Assembly: GCA_016744375.1 (NCBI GenBank)
Contig: JADGEM010000006.1
Coordinates: 1-64,000 of the forward strand
Direction: 5' to 3'
Length of the DNA stretch: 64,000 nt
From: Gammaproteobacteria bacterium
GTDB lineage: Bacteria; Pseudomonadota; Gammaproteobacteria; GRL18
Part shown: positions 53,813-63,332 of the stretch, piece by piece
Position numbering within the stretch: the first letter of the stretch is position 1
How the letters are laid out: each line of letters opens with the position of its first letter
Program-made: the position numbers and the translations under genes
Notes under the pieces: generated by a model
Database searches by the model: none
What the model saw: the letters and a program-made list of their open reading frames with translations, nothing else
Told to the model about the DNA's origin: nothing

Positions 53813-54295
53813 ATGGGTTATTCTTTGGCATTTACTCTGCATTTACTGGCAGCAGTTATCTGGGTTGGCGGGATGTTTTTCGCGCATATGATACTTCGAC
53901 CTTCTGCGGTTGAAGTACTTGAGCCACCTCAGCGCTTACCACTTTGGGTTGCAGTATTCGGACGTTTTTTCTTTTGGGTCTGGATTGCAGTCGGCACGAT
54001 TCTCATTTCAGGCTACTGGATGATTTTTGATGTTTTTGGTGGTTTGCTCGGCTTAAAAGCACTTTATATACAGATTATGCATGCCATTGGGCTAATTATG
54101 TCAGGCATTTATACTTACATATTCTTTGTCCCTTACCAAAAATTAAAAATTGCCGTAGCCAATAAAGAATACCCTGTTGGCGGTGCTTTAATGAATAAAA
54201 TTCGCCAGCTGGTAACCATTAACCTTATACTCGGCTTGATAACAATCATTATTGCGAGTGGTGGAAAGTATATTAATTTTTACGGCTCTCTTTAA
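53813..54295 (+). CDS. CopD-like integral membrane protein
   Basis: 160 residues with four membrane segments (about 5-25, 48-70, 82-103, 128-148) and LHLLAAVIWVGGMFFAHMIL, which carries the His residues of the CopD family. Related proteins are in copper import or act as haem-binding membrane proteins; the substrate is uncertain here. The last 23 bases overlap the convergent djlA end. Confidence 0.75.
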   Translation: MGYSLAFTLHLLAAVIWVGGMFFAHMILRPSAVEVLEPPQRLPLWVAVFGRFFFWVWIAVGTILISGYWMIFDVFGGLLGLKALYIQIMHAIGLIMSGIYTYIFFVPYQKLKIAVANKEYPVGGALMNKIRQLVTINLILGLITIIIASGGKYINFYGSL

Positions 54296-55073
54296 CCATC
54301 TCATAAGCGGCTTTAATTTGTTGAGTTTTTTCTGTAGCCATCTGAATCATTTCTTCAGGCAAGCCTTTAGAGACCAGTTTATCCGGATGATGCTGATTCA
54401 TTAAACGCCGATATGCTTTTTTTGCTTCAGCATCTGAAGAGGATGCTGGAACGCCTAACATCTTATAGGCTTCCTGAAGTAAAGCAGATGGACTTTTATG
54501 TTCATCACCCTCTCCATAGTAATAGCGATTGCCCCCCAGGCCCAGGTTAGAACGAACAAGTGCTATCAGTTGCTCAACATGCAGAGTAGTAAAACCTAAA
54601 CGCTGAGCAATTTTATTGATGATCAGCTGTTCCTCAGAATCAATTTTCCCATCAGCCAAAGCAGCATGAAGTTGAATCTCAAGGAATATCTGCAAGAGTG
54701 TTGTGCGTCTATGGGCAACTTGTTTAAATTGAAATAAGACACCTTCCATGTCAAAGTCTGACTGCTTTCCTTTATTGAACAAATCAATGGCTGCTTTTTT
54801 TTGTTCTGCATCCAGCTTCATATGATCCATAATCTGCTTTGCCATGGCAATTTCATCTTTGCTCACGACACCATCGGCTTTAGTAATATACCCCATGATT
54901 GAAAAAGTTGCAGAGAAAAAAGCAGCCTGAGTTAACTCATTATTTTCGCTCAGCCCTTCCTGCATGGGTTTATCAACTAATTTATGGCCAATGACTCCCC
55001 CGATTAATAAACCCAGAGGTCCGCCCATAGAAAAACCAACTGCACCACCTATAAATTTACCCCACCAACTCAT
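54273..55073 (-). CDS. djlA: DnaJ-like membrane co-chaperone DjlA
   Basis: Type-III J-protein of the inner membrane that works with DnaK. 266 residues from ATG 55073, chosen for GAGGA seven to eight bases upstream. A glycine-rich membrane segment (7-30: IGGAVGFSMGGPLGLLIGG) is followed by the TerB-like helical domain (about 50-170) and a C-terminal J domain (about 200-265) with the HPD motif in NQHHPDKLVSKG. The J domain at the C-terminus is the DjlA layout. Confidence 0.93.
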   Translation of the reverse strand: MSWWGKFIGGAVGFSMGGPLGLLIGGVIGHKLVDKPMQEGLSENNELTQAAFFSATFSIMGYITKADGVVSKDEIAMAKQIMDHMKLDAEQKKAAIDLFNKGKQSDFDMEGVLFQFKQVAHRRTTLLQIFLEIQLHAALADGKIDSEEQLIINKIAQRLGFTTLHVEQLIALVRSNLGLGGNRYYYGEGDEHKSPSALLQEAYKMLGVPASSSDAEAKKAYRRLMNQHHPDKLVSKGLPEEMIQMATEKTQQIKAAYEMVKESRKN

Positions 55074-55213
55074 CTCATTTTCCTCATGAAACACCCCTAT
55101 ATCTTTTATACAGAACATAATGTGACTAAATTATAACAAGAAAGAAGCTACATATTGAATTATATGCTAATTTATTAAGAATAATTACAACAAAAAAACA
55201 AGGCCAACAACCA

Positions 55214-55564
55214 ATGTCAAACACAAACTGCCTTTTTTGTCAGATTGCCGAGAGAAAAATACCCTCTGAGATAGCCTATGAAGATGAACTTATTATTGCC
55301 TTTCATGATGTCGCACCACAGGCACCAATACATATTCTTATTATCCCCAAACAACACATTGCAACTGTCAATGATTTCAGTGAACAAGACGCCGGACTTC
55401 TAGGGCATATGATCCTGACTGCAAAAAATCTGGCCTCTGAATTAAAAATTGCTGAACATGGTTATCGGCTGAACATCAATTGCAATCAACTGGGGGGCCA
55501 AACTGTTTTTCACACACATCTGCATCTGCTGGCAGGAAGACAATTTGGCTGGCCTCCCGGTTGA
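55214..55564 (+). CDS. HIT-family nucleotide hydrolase (HinT-like)
   Basis: 116 residues of the histidine triad family: CLFCQIAERKIPSEIAYEDE at the start and the triad TVFHTHLHLLAGR near the end. HinT proteins hydrolyse AMP-lysine or adenosine phosphoramidates. Length and motif are normal. It is monocistronic, between djlA (divergent) and the YjbQ-like gene (convergent). Confidence 0.94.
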   Translation: MSNTNCLFCQIAERKIPSEIAYEDELIIAFHDVAPQAPIHILIIPKQHIATVNDFSEQDAGLLGHMILTAKNLASELKIAEHGYRLNINCNQLGGQTVFHTHLHLLAGRQFGWPPG

Positions 55565-55591
55565 TATGCCAGGACTGCTTACAATGAGTTG

Positions 55592-55999
55592 CTACTCACT
55601 TAAATGAATAACAATAGTACGTTGTCCACGCTGTTTACGATGCTCCCATAAATAAAGTCCCTGCCATGTACCTAAAGCCATTTTATTCTGCATGACTGGT
55701 ATGGCAATTGATGTTGCAGTAATCGCTGATTTTATATGTGCAGGCATATCATCTGCCCCCTCAAAAGTATGAGTATAAAGTGGATCGTTTTCACAAACTA
55801 ATCGGTTTAGCCAGTTTTCTAAATCCTGTCGTGCAGAGGGATCAGCATTTTCCTGAATAATCAGGCTTGCTGAAGTATGCCGAACAAAGACAGTACACAA
55901 ACCCTCATTTATATTTGTACGTTGGATAAGCAGATCAATTTGTTCAGTAATATCATGCAGTCCTTGTCCTGAAACCACTATTTTTATCGATTCAATCAC
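55592..55999 (-). CDS. YjbQ/UPF0047-family protein
   Basis: 135 residues from a GTG at 55999, preceded by AAGG eight bases upstream; this gives the usual family length. A longer AT-rich extension to 56095 is less likely. Family motifs: FVRHTSASLIIQENADPSA, ADDMPAHIKSAITATSI, LGTWQGLYLWEHRKQRGQR. YjbQ has thiamin phosphate synthase activity in vitro; its real role is uncertain. Confidence 0.9.
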   Translation of the reverse strand: MIESIKIVVSGQGLHDITEQIDLLIQRTNINEGLCTVFVRHTSASLIIQENADPSARQDLENWLNRLVCENDPLYTHTFEGADDMPAHIKSAITATSIAIPVMQNKMALGTWQGLYLWEHRKQRGQRTIVIHLSE

Positions 56000-56211
56000 A
56001 TTTTTAACCTTTTTATTCGCTTTCTTAAGCAGAACCATTAAATAAATGTATTTTTTTGAATATTTTGCTGTTTTTTTTATAAAAAACCTATACATATCTC
56101 AGATCAATGATTATGCTTACATAATAGTCTGATATTTAGTTTATTTTATTTAAGCCTATATTATAAGCCTTTAGAAGATTTTAATTTGAATCTAACATAC
56201 CGGAGTCCATC

Positions 56212-56718
56212 ATGGCCGTTAAAAAGAAAGCTGCAACCAAAAAAAAGGTTGCCAATAAAAAAGTTGTTAAGAAGAAAGTTGTGACAAAAAAAGCTGCAAA
56301 GAAAAGTGTCGCTAAAAAAACTGCAGTAAAAAAAACCGCGACTAAAAAACGAGTTGTTAAAAAGAAAGCTGCAATCAAAAAAGCACCTTCTACTAGAAAA
56401 GCCACTGCAATTCAAAATAAAATGACTAAATCTCAAATTTTAACCGAGATTGCAGAAAAAACTGACATCAGCAAAAAAGATGTTTCCACTGTTTTAGCTG
56501 AGTTAGATTTATTAATCGAACGTCACATCAAAAAACGTGCCTGTGGTGAGTTTTTACTTCCTGGACTGCTAAAAATTGTCACCGTTAAAAAACCTGCGGT
56601 CAAAGCAAGAAAAGGCATTAACCCTTTCACTGGTGAGGAGATGATGTTTAAAGCTAAAAAAGCAACGACAGTAGTTAAAGTCAGAGCACTTAAAAAATTA
56701 AAAGAGATGGCGGTTTAA
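56212..56718 (+). CDS. HU-family DNA-binding protein with a long histone H1-like N-terminal tail
   Basis: 168 residues. The first 70 are a tail of Lys, Ala, Val and Thr in KKxxAxKK-like repeats, very like eukaryotic H1 or the tails of some bacterial nucleoid proteins. The HU domain runs from M71 (MTKSQILTEIAEKTDISKKD) to the end; the DNA-contact arm region has RKGINPFTGEEMMFKAKKA in place of the usual RNP motif. Probably a nucleoid protein that compacts DNA by tail binding. Its AT-rich purine tract could also cause slippage errors. A minus-strand Phe/Leu-rich reading is a shadow. Confidence 0.88.
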   Translation: MAVKKKAATKKKVANKKVVKKKVVTKKAAKKSVAKKTAVKKTATKKRVVKKKAAIKKAPSTRKATAIQNKMTKSQILTEIAEKTDISKKDVSTVLAELDLLIERHIKKRACGEFLLPGLLKIVTVKKPAVKARKGINPFTGEEMMFKAKKATTVVKVRALKKLKEMAV

Positions 56719-56750
56719 TCTGTCATATTACATTTGTCCACAGTTCATTG

Positions 56751-56897
56751 ACTAAAATAGCTATTCCTAAATAGTGCGCACAGAGCATCAGCTCCTATTT
56801 GTTTATTATTGTGTGATTTGGCACAACCCGAGCACAATAATAAACAATAATAGCTAATACGGTCTCTGTTCTCCATTTTCAGAAAGAGCTATTTAGC
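56751..56897. repeat. Long imperfect palindrome downstream of the HU gene
   Basis: Two arms of about 63-65 bases (56751-56813 and 56833-56897) are imperfect reverse complements around a 19-base centre. The inner 15 bases of each arm (ttgtttattattgtg / cacaataataaacaa) match exactly. It fills most of the 399-base spacer between the HU gene and the CBS gene. It could fold as a large hairpin in RNA or act as a MITE-like element. Confidence 0.75.
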
Positions 56898-57117
56898 CGC
56901 TGTTTTCATTGAGCTAGAGGCTGCTCTCTTTTCTTACTATCACCCACCTCCTTTTTACACACTCAATCTTTTTTTCTTTTTTTATTGTATTTCCCGCATT
57001 ATTTGTCTACATTTTATTTCAAAGGTAAATTGTTTGATCTATTTGCATGGTTAATTTAGTTTTTATTGTTCAGACCCATTTATTAAAGCCGTGTAAAGAC
57101 CATAAGGGAGATGTAGT
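56898..57117. other. Remaining spacer before the CBS-domain gene
   Basis: 220 bases, AT-rich. It contains a good ribosome site (AAGGGAG) before 57118 and must hold the CBS gene's promoter, which I cannot place confidently. No gene or repeat seen in it. Confidence 0.5.
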
Positions 57118-57717
57118 ATGCCTTGTAATTATCAAGAACTCGAAATAAAAACGCTTCAGGTTGCAGCAACTTTGTGTGAGCCAGAAAATTATCCTAGCGG
57201 CACAGTGAGTATGGAAGAGCCTGCCACTAAAGTAATGACTGATTTAACCACTGTCACGGCCGTAACAATATCACCTTCATGTTCACTGGATGAAACCACT
57301 GACCGAATGTTAAAAATGAAGGTTAAACTCTTATTTGTAACCGATTCAAAAGATCAAATCATCGGTCTGATCACCTACAGTGATTTACAAGGTGAAAGGC
57401 CCATACAATTTCAGCAATCTAACGGTGTGCCCAGAAGTGAAGTATGCGTACTGGACATTATGACCGGCATTGAAACAATTGACGTCATGGATTTTTCGGT
57501 TGTTGAAAAAGCCCGTGTTGGAGATATTGCTATGACCATGAGGAAAATGAATCGTCAGCATGCATTGGTTATGGAGCAATCCCTGGACAATAGTTATAAA
57601 ATACGTGGTATTTTTTCCACCAGTTTACTCAGTAAATTATTAGGAATACAAATTGACAGCACAGAAGTAGCTCAAACCTTTGCTGAATTTGAGCGGGTGC
57701 TTGGTTGCGGCACTTAG
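57118..57717 (+). CDS. Two-CBS-domain protein
   Basis: 199 residues with a pair of CBS motifs: MTDLTTVTAVTISPSCSL with FVTDSKDQIIGLITYSDLQG as the first, then KARVGDIAMTMRKMNRQHAL with IRGIFSTSLLSKLLG as the second. No other domain, so it is a stand-alone adenosyl-ligand sensor module. Cytoplasmic. What it regulates is unknown. Convergent with the membrane-protein gene next to it. Confidence 0.88.
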   Translation: MPCNYQELEIKTLQVAATLCEPENYPSGTVSMEEPATKVMTDLTTVTAVTISPSCSLDETTDRMLKMKVKLLFVTDSKDQIIGLITYSDLQGERPIQFQQSNGVPRSEVCVLDIMTGIETIDVMDFSVVEKARVGDIAMTMRKMNRQHALVMEQSLDNSYKIRGIFSTSLLSKLLGIQIDSTEVAQTFAEFERVLGCGT

Positions 57718-57732
57718 ACCGCCAGAACTGAA

Positions 57733-58089
57733 TTAATGACTACCCTTTTCCAGTTGAGCAATAATATCCAGGTACTGCTTTTCCTTCTTACTCCAGGAAG
57801 TCATCAGAATAGCCAGCAGAATTATCAAAACAAACAGAACTGAAATAGCAGTTGCACCCGTGACTGCCAAAAGCGCAACATCGGTCACTTGTGTTAAATC
57901 AATACCATTGCTACTTTTTTCTTTTAGAAGTGCTAATACAGCCTGAGGACTCACCATTTCAGGTTTAAACCAATAGATTATCCCCCATGCTGCTGCGGTA
58001 GAAAAACCAACACTCCAGGATATGTAAGCAGAAATCTTTTGAAACATGGTTCGTTTAAAGATAAATTGTGTTTGTTTCTCAGTCAGCAT
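57733..58089 (-). CDS. Small membrane protein of unknown function
   Basis: 118 residues from ATG 58089 (AAGG six bases upstream). Two membrane segments, about 18-38 and 80-105, with a short soluble linker. Not recognised by family. It is divergent from the cbpA gene, sharing a spacer of 142 bases, so co-regulation with it is possible. Confidence 0.65.
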   Translation of the reverse strand: MLTEKQTQFIFKRTMFQKISAYISWSVGFSTAAAWGIIYWFKPEMVSPQAVLALLKEKSSNGIDLTQVTDVALLAVTGATAISVLFVLIILLAILMTSWSKKEKQYLDIIAQLEKGSH

Positions 58090-58231
58090 AAAATACCTTA
58101 TTAGCCTCAAGCCCTTCTTTTTTGAGTGTTTAAACCCCATATTATAACCCAGTCACCTGTCTGAGAATAGCACCCTGCTCCTGACAGATGACTGGAAAAC
58201 TTTAAAAAATACCAAAACAACCTATAAAACT

Positions 58232-59146
58232 ATGTCAAAAAAAGATTATTACAAAACACTAGGCGTCAAACGGGATGCTAGTGAAGCTGAGATAAAAAAA
58301 CAATATCGTAAACTGGCCAGAAAATATCACCCCGATGTCAGTAAGCTTAAAAATTCAGAAGAAAAGTTTAAAGAAGTCAGTGAAGCATACGACATCCTCA
58401 AGGATAAAGAGAAACGAGCTAACTTTGACCAGTTCGGTTCTGCAGAAGGCAATCCTTTTCAGGGCGGTGGTTTTAGACCGCCACCGGAAGGCAGCAATTT
58501 TGGCGGTTTTGGTCAGGGCAGCTTTAATGATATCTTTGATAATATGTTTCACAATTCCCAGGGCGGGCAGTTTACTGGTGGAGAAGACACATTTACCCGA
58601 CAGCAAAGACGCCCACAGAAAGGGCAAGATCAAACAGTCACAATCACGGTAGACTTAGATGACTCCTACCATGGTGCAGAGCGTTCCCTGAATGTCCATA
58701 TTCCAGGAACAAAGGGGATAAAAAAACTGAAGGTCAAAATCCCTAAAGGCATCAAAGAAGGTCAAAAAATTCGTTTAAGCGGCCAGGGTGGTCCGGGACA
58801 AATCAAAGGTGATCTTTTTCTGGAAGTAAAATTCAATCGTCACAAACATTTTACAGCGGAGGGCAAGGATATTAACCTTATTTTACCCATCACTCCCTGG
58901 GAAGCTGCGCTGGGTACAAAATTATCCATTCCAACCCTTGGCGGCACAGTTGAAATGAAGCTTTCAGCCAATACCAAAGGGGGTAAAAAACTTCGCTTAA
59001 AAGGCCGCGGCTTACCGGGCAAAGAAGTGGGTGATCAATATGTTATTTTGCAGATCATGACGCCTGAGGCTGATACAGATGAACTTAAAAAACTCTATGA
59101 AAAGATGCAACAGTTAAGTCAATTTAATCCCAGAGCAGGATATTGA
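58232..59146 (+). CDS. cbpA: CbpA-type DnaJ co-chaperone (no zinc finger)
   Basis: 304 residues. The J domain (about 1-70) begins [20 protein letters not shown] and has the HPD motif in [10 protein letters not shown] Gly/Phe-rich linker follows at about 75-125 and the two substrate-binding domains at about 130-300. The CXXCXGXG zinc repeats of DnaJ are missing, so it is the CbpA type: stimulates DnaK and may bind curved DNA. 59 bases before the degQ gene, probably one transcript of stress functions. Confidence 0.92.
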   Translation: MSKKDYYKTLGVKRDASEAEIKKQYRKLARKYHPDVSKLKNSEEKFKEVSEAYDILKDKEKRANFDQFGSAEGNPFQGGGFRPPPEGSNFGGFGQGSFNDIFDNMFHNSQGGQFTGGEDTFTRQQRRPQKGQDQTVTITVDLDDSYHGAERSLNVHIPGTKGIKKLKVKIPKGIKEGQKIRLSGQGGPGQIKGDLFLEVKFNRHKHFTAEGKDINLILPITPWEAALGTKLSIPTLGGTVEMKLSANTKGGKKLRLKGRGLPGKEVGDQYVILQIMTPEADTDELKKLYEKMQQLSQFNPRAGY

Positions 59147-59205
59147 ACTAAAACATTTCAGGGTGGTCACATAAAATAACTGATTTAATTAATTTGTGGA
59201 ACATT

Positions 59206-60645
59206 ATGAAAAGACGCTATTTTACATCCATCACGCATGCTTTATCATCTTTACTCTTTTTAAGCCTTTTTTTAACTGACCTCCAGGCTCTGCCAACTTA
59301 CGACAGTCAAAACAAAGCACTACCTACCCTGGCACCGATGCTGGAAAAAGTCACCCCGGCAGTGGTTAACATTTCAGCAAAAGGCTCTTCCTCATCCCCT
59401 CACTCGTCCTCTCATAAAGGACAGGGGCAATTACCTGATTTTTTCAATGACCCTATGTTTAAGCGTTTTTTCAAGTTTGACACACCTCAACAACCACAGC
59501 AGCAACAGGCGCATGCATTAGGTTCAGGTGTCATTGTTAATGCTGAAAAAGGGTATATCCTGACCAATAACCACGTCATTGACGGTGCCACTAAAATACT
59601 GGTCACATTAAAAGATGGACGAAAAATTGTAGCTGAACTGATTGGTACTGATCCCCAGACTGACATCGCAGTGCTTAAGATAAACAGTTCTAATCTATCC
59701 GAAATTAAATTCTCCAATTCAGACCAACTGCGTGTTGGAGATTTTGCTTTAGCCATTGGTCATCCCTTTGGCCTGGATCAAACCGTCACATCTGGAATTG
59801 TCAGTGGCTTGGGCCGCAGTGGACTCGGTATCGAAGGCTATGAAGATTTTATCCAGACAGATGCCTCTATCAATCTGGGAAATTCAGGTGGCGCTTTGAT
59901 TAACCTGCATGGAGAACTGATTGGCATTAACACTGCGATATTTTCTCGCAGTGGCGGTAATATCGGCATTGGCTTTGCGATTCCAGTGAATATGGCAAAA
60001 TCAGTCATGGACCAACTCATTAAACACGGCACCATTCAACGTGGTTTACTTGGTGTTCAGATCCAGGACTTCACTCCAGAACTGGCCTCAGCCTTTAATG
60101 TCGACGTGACACATGGTGCTATTGTTGCTCAGGTTGTCCCTGAATCTGCAGCAAGTTATGCTGGAGTCAAAGCAGGTGATATTATTGTGGCAGTCAATAA
60201 CCGCACGATTAACAATTCATCGGCTTTACGTAATTACATTGGTTTAAGGCGTCCTGGAGAACAAGCCCGATTAAAAATCATTCGCGGCAAAAAAACAATG
60301 GAAATTAAAGCCACTATTGGCGGTGAAAAATTACTCTCATCCACGACACACAAAGTCCCTGACCCTAAGCACTTTGATGGACAACAACTTCATCCTTCCC
60401 TGAAAGGTGCTCACTTTGCCTCAATCGTAAAAAAACAGGGCATGGGAGTAGAAGTCACCAGTGTCAAAAAAGGCTCTCCCGCATGGCAAGTGGGCTTGCG
60501 CAGTGGAGATATTATTGTCACCATCAATAGAAAATCGGTCAATTCTATCAGTGATATAAAAAAACAGGCTGTAAAAAAACACCAACAGAGTATTGCTTTA
60601 AATATCCACCGTGGCCGCTCAGCTCTATTTCTGGTATTAAATTAA
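59206..60645 (+). CDS. degQ: Periplasmic serine endoprotease DegQ/DegP (HtrA family)
   Basis: Trypsin-like protease and chaperone for misfolded envelope proteins. 479 residues from ATG 59206 (a TTG at 59194 is the alternative); signal peptide about 9-30. The catalytic triad is H123 (LTNNHVIDGA), D153 (TDIAVLKI) and S227 (LGNSGGAL). Two PDZ domains follow, at about 270-355 and 395-475. The short Q-linker (PQQPQQQQAHALGSG) before the protease core is typical of DegQ-like proteins, but DegP cannot be excluded. Confidence 0.93.
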   Translation: MKRRYFTSITHALSSLLFLSLFLTDLQALPTYDSQNKALPTLAPMLEKVTPAVVNISAKGSSSSPHSSSHKGQGQLPDFFNDPMFKRFFKFDTPQQPQQQQAHALGSGVIVNAEKGYILTNNHVIDGATKILVTLKDGRKIVAELIGTDPQTDIAVLKINSSNLSEIKFSNSDQLRVGDFALAIGHPFGLDQTVTSGIVSGLGRSGLGIEGYEDFIQTDASINLGNSGGALINLHGELIGINTAIFSRSGGNIGIGFAIPVNMAKSVMDQLIKHGTIQRGLLGVQIQDFTPELASAFNVDVTHGAIVAQVVPESAASYAGVKAGDIIVAVNNRTINNSSALRNYIGLRRPGEQARLKIIRGKKTMEIKATIGGEKLLSSTTHKVPDPKHFDGQQLHPSLKGAHFASIVKKQGMGVEVTSVKKGSPAWQVGLRSGDIIVTINRKSVNSISDIKKQAVKKHQQSIALNIHRGRSALFLVLN

Positions 60646-60992
60646 ACCAGATTATATCACTTTTTTAAAATCCATTTTGATCTGGATGCCTATCAAAGAA
60701 CTGGCATCTGGATCATACAAACTTAACCACTCATAATCATTATTTGTTCCTGGGTTTATGTTGTCATTCCAGCAGCAAATTACTTTAACGCCAGATTAAA
60801 AAAATTAATTTTTAATTTTCAGATTGAAAATTGCTATTGGTTTGCCTATCCTTAACACAGAAAGCAGTATATGGTTGAGAACCAGACACATAAAACAATT
60901 CAAGTTTTAGCGGCTATGGCCGTTAAGGTCTAGTACCCACCCTTTTATTACATTCTACCTCCTGAGGTTCAGTGAAGCACAAAGGATATTTA
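60646..60992. other. Spacer between degQ and the chemoreceptor gene
   Basis: 347 bases with no gene. A small hairpin ggctatggcc lies near 60914-60923. AAGGA precedes the MCP start. No sigma-28 or sigma-54 promoter was seen. No repeat shared with the rest of the window. Confidence 0.5.
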
Positions 60993-63233
60993 ATGATTCA
61001 AAATATATCTATCAATAAAAAGCTCATTATTTTAAGCCTGTTATCTATTGTAGCCATACTGATATATGGCATTGTTTTCTCAGTAAACGATTATAATACG
61101 TACAAAAACTCCCGACAGACCATTCAGATTGTTCATTTGTCAGTACACCTTGGTGATGTTATTCATGAGATTCAAAAGGAAAGAGGTGCAAGTGCCGGTT
61201 TTTTAAGCTCCAAAGGCTCAAAATTTTCCGACACTCTGATACAGCAAAGAAAGATAACCAATGAGAAAATATCTGCTTTAAAGAGCTATCTGGCCTCATC
61301 ACAAGATGAATTCAGCAAAATCATCAACAAACGTATTAACTTTGAAGGTATCGATTCAATGCGCTCCAGGGTTGATGATCTGAGCATCGATACTAAGGGA
61401 GCAGTGTCATTTTATACAGCACTGAATAAATTATCATTGGATACTATTTCAGAATTTTCAGTTTTTGCAATCAATATCAAAATACGAAACCTCCTGAACA
61501 GTCAAATATTGTTTATCAGTGCAAAAGAGAGAGCCGGGATTGAACGGGCAATATTGTCAGCCACTTTTGCCAAAAATGAATTTAATCATTTTTTAAAGGG
61601 CAAATTTTTATCTGTATTATCTCAGCAACAAGCTTTATTCAACCTGTTTCAATCCAGTGCCAGTAATAAACTCAAAAGTCATTTTGAACAAATGAAAAAA
61701 GAGCACTCCTTTATAGAAGTTGAAAGAATGAGGCAAGTTGCATTAAGAAAAGATAAAGATTTTGGAACTGACTCAGCCTACTGGTTTAAAACCATTACAC
61801 AAAAAATCAACTATTTAAAAAAAATGGAAGACATTATTGCAACCTCCGTTTTTGAAAAGGCTGAAAAAGATAAAAATCAGTCATTTGTTAGGATGATTCT
61901 GATTATGATTTGCTCAATATTGGTTTTAGTTGCTATTCTCTGGCTCAGCAGAGGTATCAGGCTTGCTATTATGAGTAAAATTTATAATTTTAAAACAGCA
62001 ATTGAACGTGTTAAAAATGGTGATTTATCTGTCATGTTGAACTACAAAAGAGATAGCAATAACGAGATGGATCAAATTGCTCAACTATTTCAGTCACTGA
62101 TTACGATTATGCTGGACTTAACCACCCGGATCAGCACTTCTGTCCATTTTGCCGCTAAAGGTGATTTTAAATCCTGTGAATTAAATGCCCATGGCCTGGA
62201 AGGTGATTTTGCCAAAGCAGTCAGGAGTGTATTAAGTGGTATTGATGCAATGAAAGATGCACATGATAAACAACAACTTATTAATTTTAATGGGCAATTA
62301 CGCAAAATCAATGATGTCAGCAGCAGCATTCACCTGATCCAGAATGAAGTAGCCAGCCTGGTTGATGATTTAGGGAATGTATTGAAAACAACGGACATCA
62401 CCAGAACACAATCAAGACAAAGCCTGGATGTTGTTGAAGAAATTTTAGCAAAGATGAAATCGCTGGATGATAACATCAATTCATCTAACGTCACTATTGA
62501 AGGGCTGGATGAGAAAAGTAATGAAATTACATCCGTAGTTGATCTTATAAAAAACATCGCTGAACAGACAAATTTACTGGCACTCAATGCCGCCATTGAA
62601 GCCGCACGTGCTGGTGAGCATGGCAGGGGATTTTCTGTGGTTGCCGATGAGGTCAGAAGTCTGGCAGAACATACACAGAAAGCAACCAGTGAAATCGCCG
62701 TATCTATTAATGCCATGAGACAGGAAACTTCATCCATTGTGGAAAAATCTGAAACAATGACAAATCTTGCTCAAGATGTTTCCTCATCTGTAGAAGACTT
62801 TAAAAACACCATGAATCAGCTTAATAATGACACTAAAGGTATGTTTAATCTGGTTGAAGATATGGAGCATCTTGCCTTTATTATATTGGCAAAAATTGAT
62901 CATATAATTTTTAAATCAAATGCTTATGGTGCCATGATTAATGTTGATTCAGAAGCTAAATTTCCCGATCATAATAATTGCCGATTTGGAAAATGGTATA
63001 GCTCTAGAGCAAATGGCCATTATTCCAAAGCACAGAGTTATAATAAAATTGATAAACCTCATATCATAGTGCATGACCGGGTCCTGAAGAATATGAGTTT
63101 TATTGAAAATTCCGATCAAAGATTGGAACACGAGGGTGAAATCATTAAGAATTACCAGGAAATGGAGCAGGCCAGCAGTGAACTCTTTAACTTACTGGAT
63201 GTAATGAGAAGTGAGCTAAGCCGTAGGAACTAA
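60993..63233 (+). CDS. Methyl-accepting chemotaxis protein: NIT sensor and CZB domain
   Basis: Start at ATG 60993 (AAGGA upstream; a GTG at 60972 is possible), 746 residues. Membrane helix 1 is at about 11-30. Next is a large periplasmic NIT-type sensor (about 35-290; [16 protein letters not shown] is its signature), then helix 2 near 303-323 and a HAMP domain. The signalling domain has the MCP hairpin [20 protein letters not shown]. At the C-terminus a CZB zinc-binding domain is seen ([12 protein letters not shown] and [10 protein letters not shown]). It lacks the NWETF-type tail for CheR. NIT domains sense nitrate/nitrite; CZB senses zinc or hypochlorite. Confidence 0.9.
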   Translation: MIQNISINKKLIILSLLSIVAILIYGIVFSVNDYNTYKNSRQTIQIVHLSVHLGDVIHEIQKERGASAGFLSSKGSKFSDTLIQQRKITNEKISALKSYLASSQDEFSKIINKRINFEGIDSMRSRVDDLSIDTKGAVSFYTALNKLSLDTISEFSVFAINIKIRNLLNSQILFISAKERAGIERAILSATFAKNEFNHFLKGKFLSVLSQQQALFNLFQSSASNKLKSHFEQMKKEHSFIEVERMRQVALRKDKDFGTDSAYWFKTITQKINYLKKMEDIIATSVFEKAEKDKNQSFVRMILIMICSILVLVAILWLSRGIRLAIMSKIYNFKTAIERVKNGDLSVMLNYKRDSNNEMDQIAQLFQSLITIMLDLTTRISTSVHFAAKGDFKSCELNAHGLEGDFAKAVRSVLSGIDAMKDAHDKQQLINFNGQLRKINDVSSSIHLIQNEVASLVDDLGNVLKTTDITRTQSRQSLDVVEEILAKMKSLDDNINSSNVTIEGLDEKSNEITSVVDLIKNIAEQTNLLALNAAIEAARAGEHGRGFSVVADEVRSLAEHTQKATSEIAVSINAMRQETSSIVEKSETMTNLAQDVSSSVEDFKNTMNQLNNDTKGMFNLVEDMEHLAFIILAKIDHIIFKSNAYGAMINVDSEAKFPDHNNCRFGKWYSSRANGHYSKAQSYNKIDKPHIIVHDRVLKNMSFIENSDQRLEHEGEIIKNYQEMEQASSELFNLLDVMRSELSRRN

Positions 63234-63332
63234 TACTCTTACGGACTGCCTGGTGTTAGCTGTGTTCAGCTATTCCCGTTTGCAACTTGCACTGTACTGC
63301 AATCCAGATTGATAAAAAATATAGCATTTCAA

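Noticed and set aside
56819-56834. Sigma-54-like motif TGGCAC-N5-GAGCA in the palindrome centre
   Set aside because: The spacing fits but the -12 box is poor (gagc rather than ttgc), and it is far (about 285 bases) from the CBS start.
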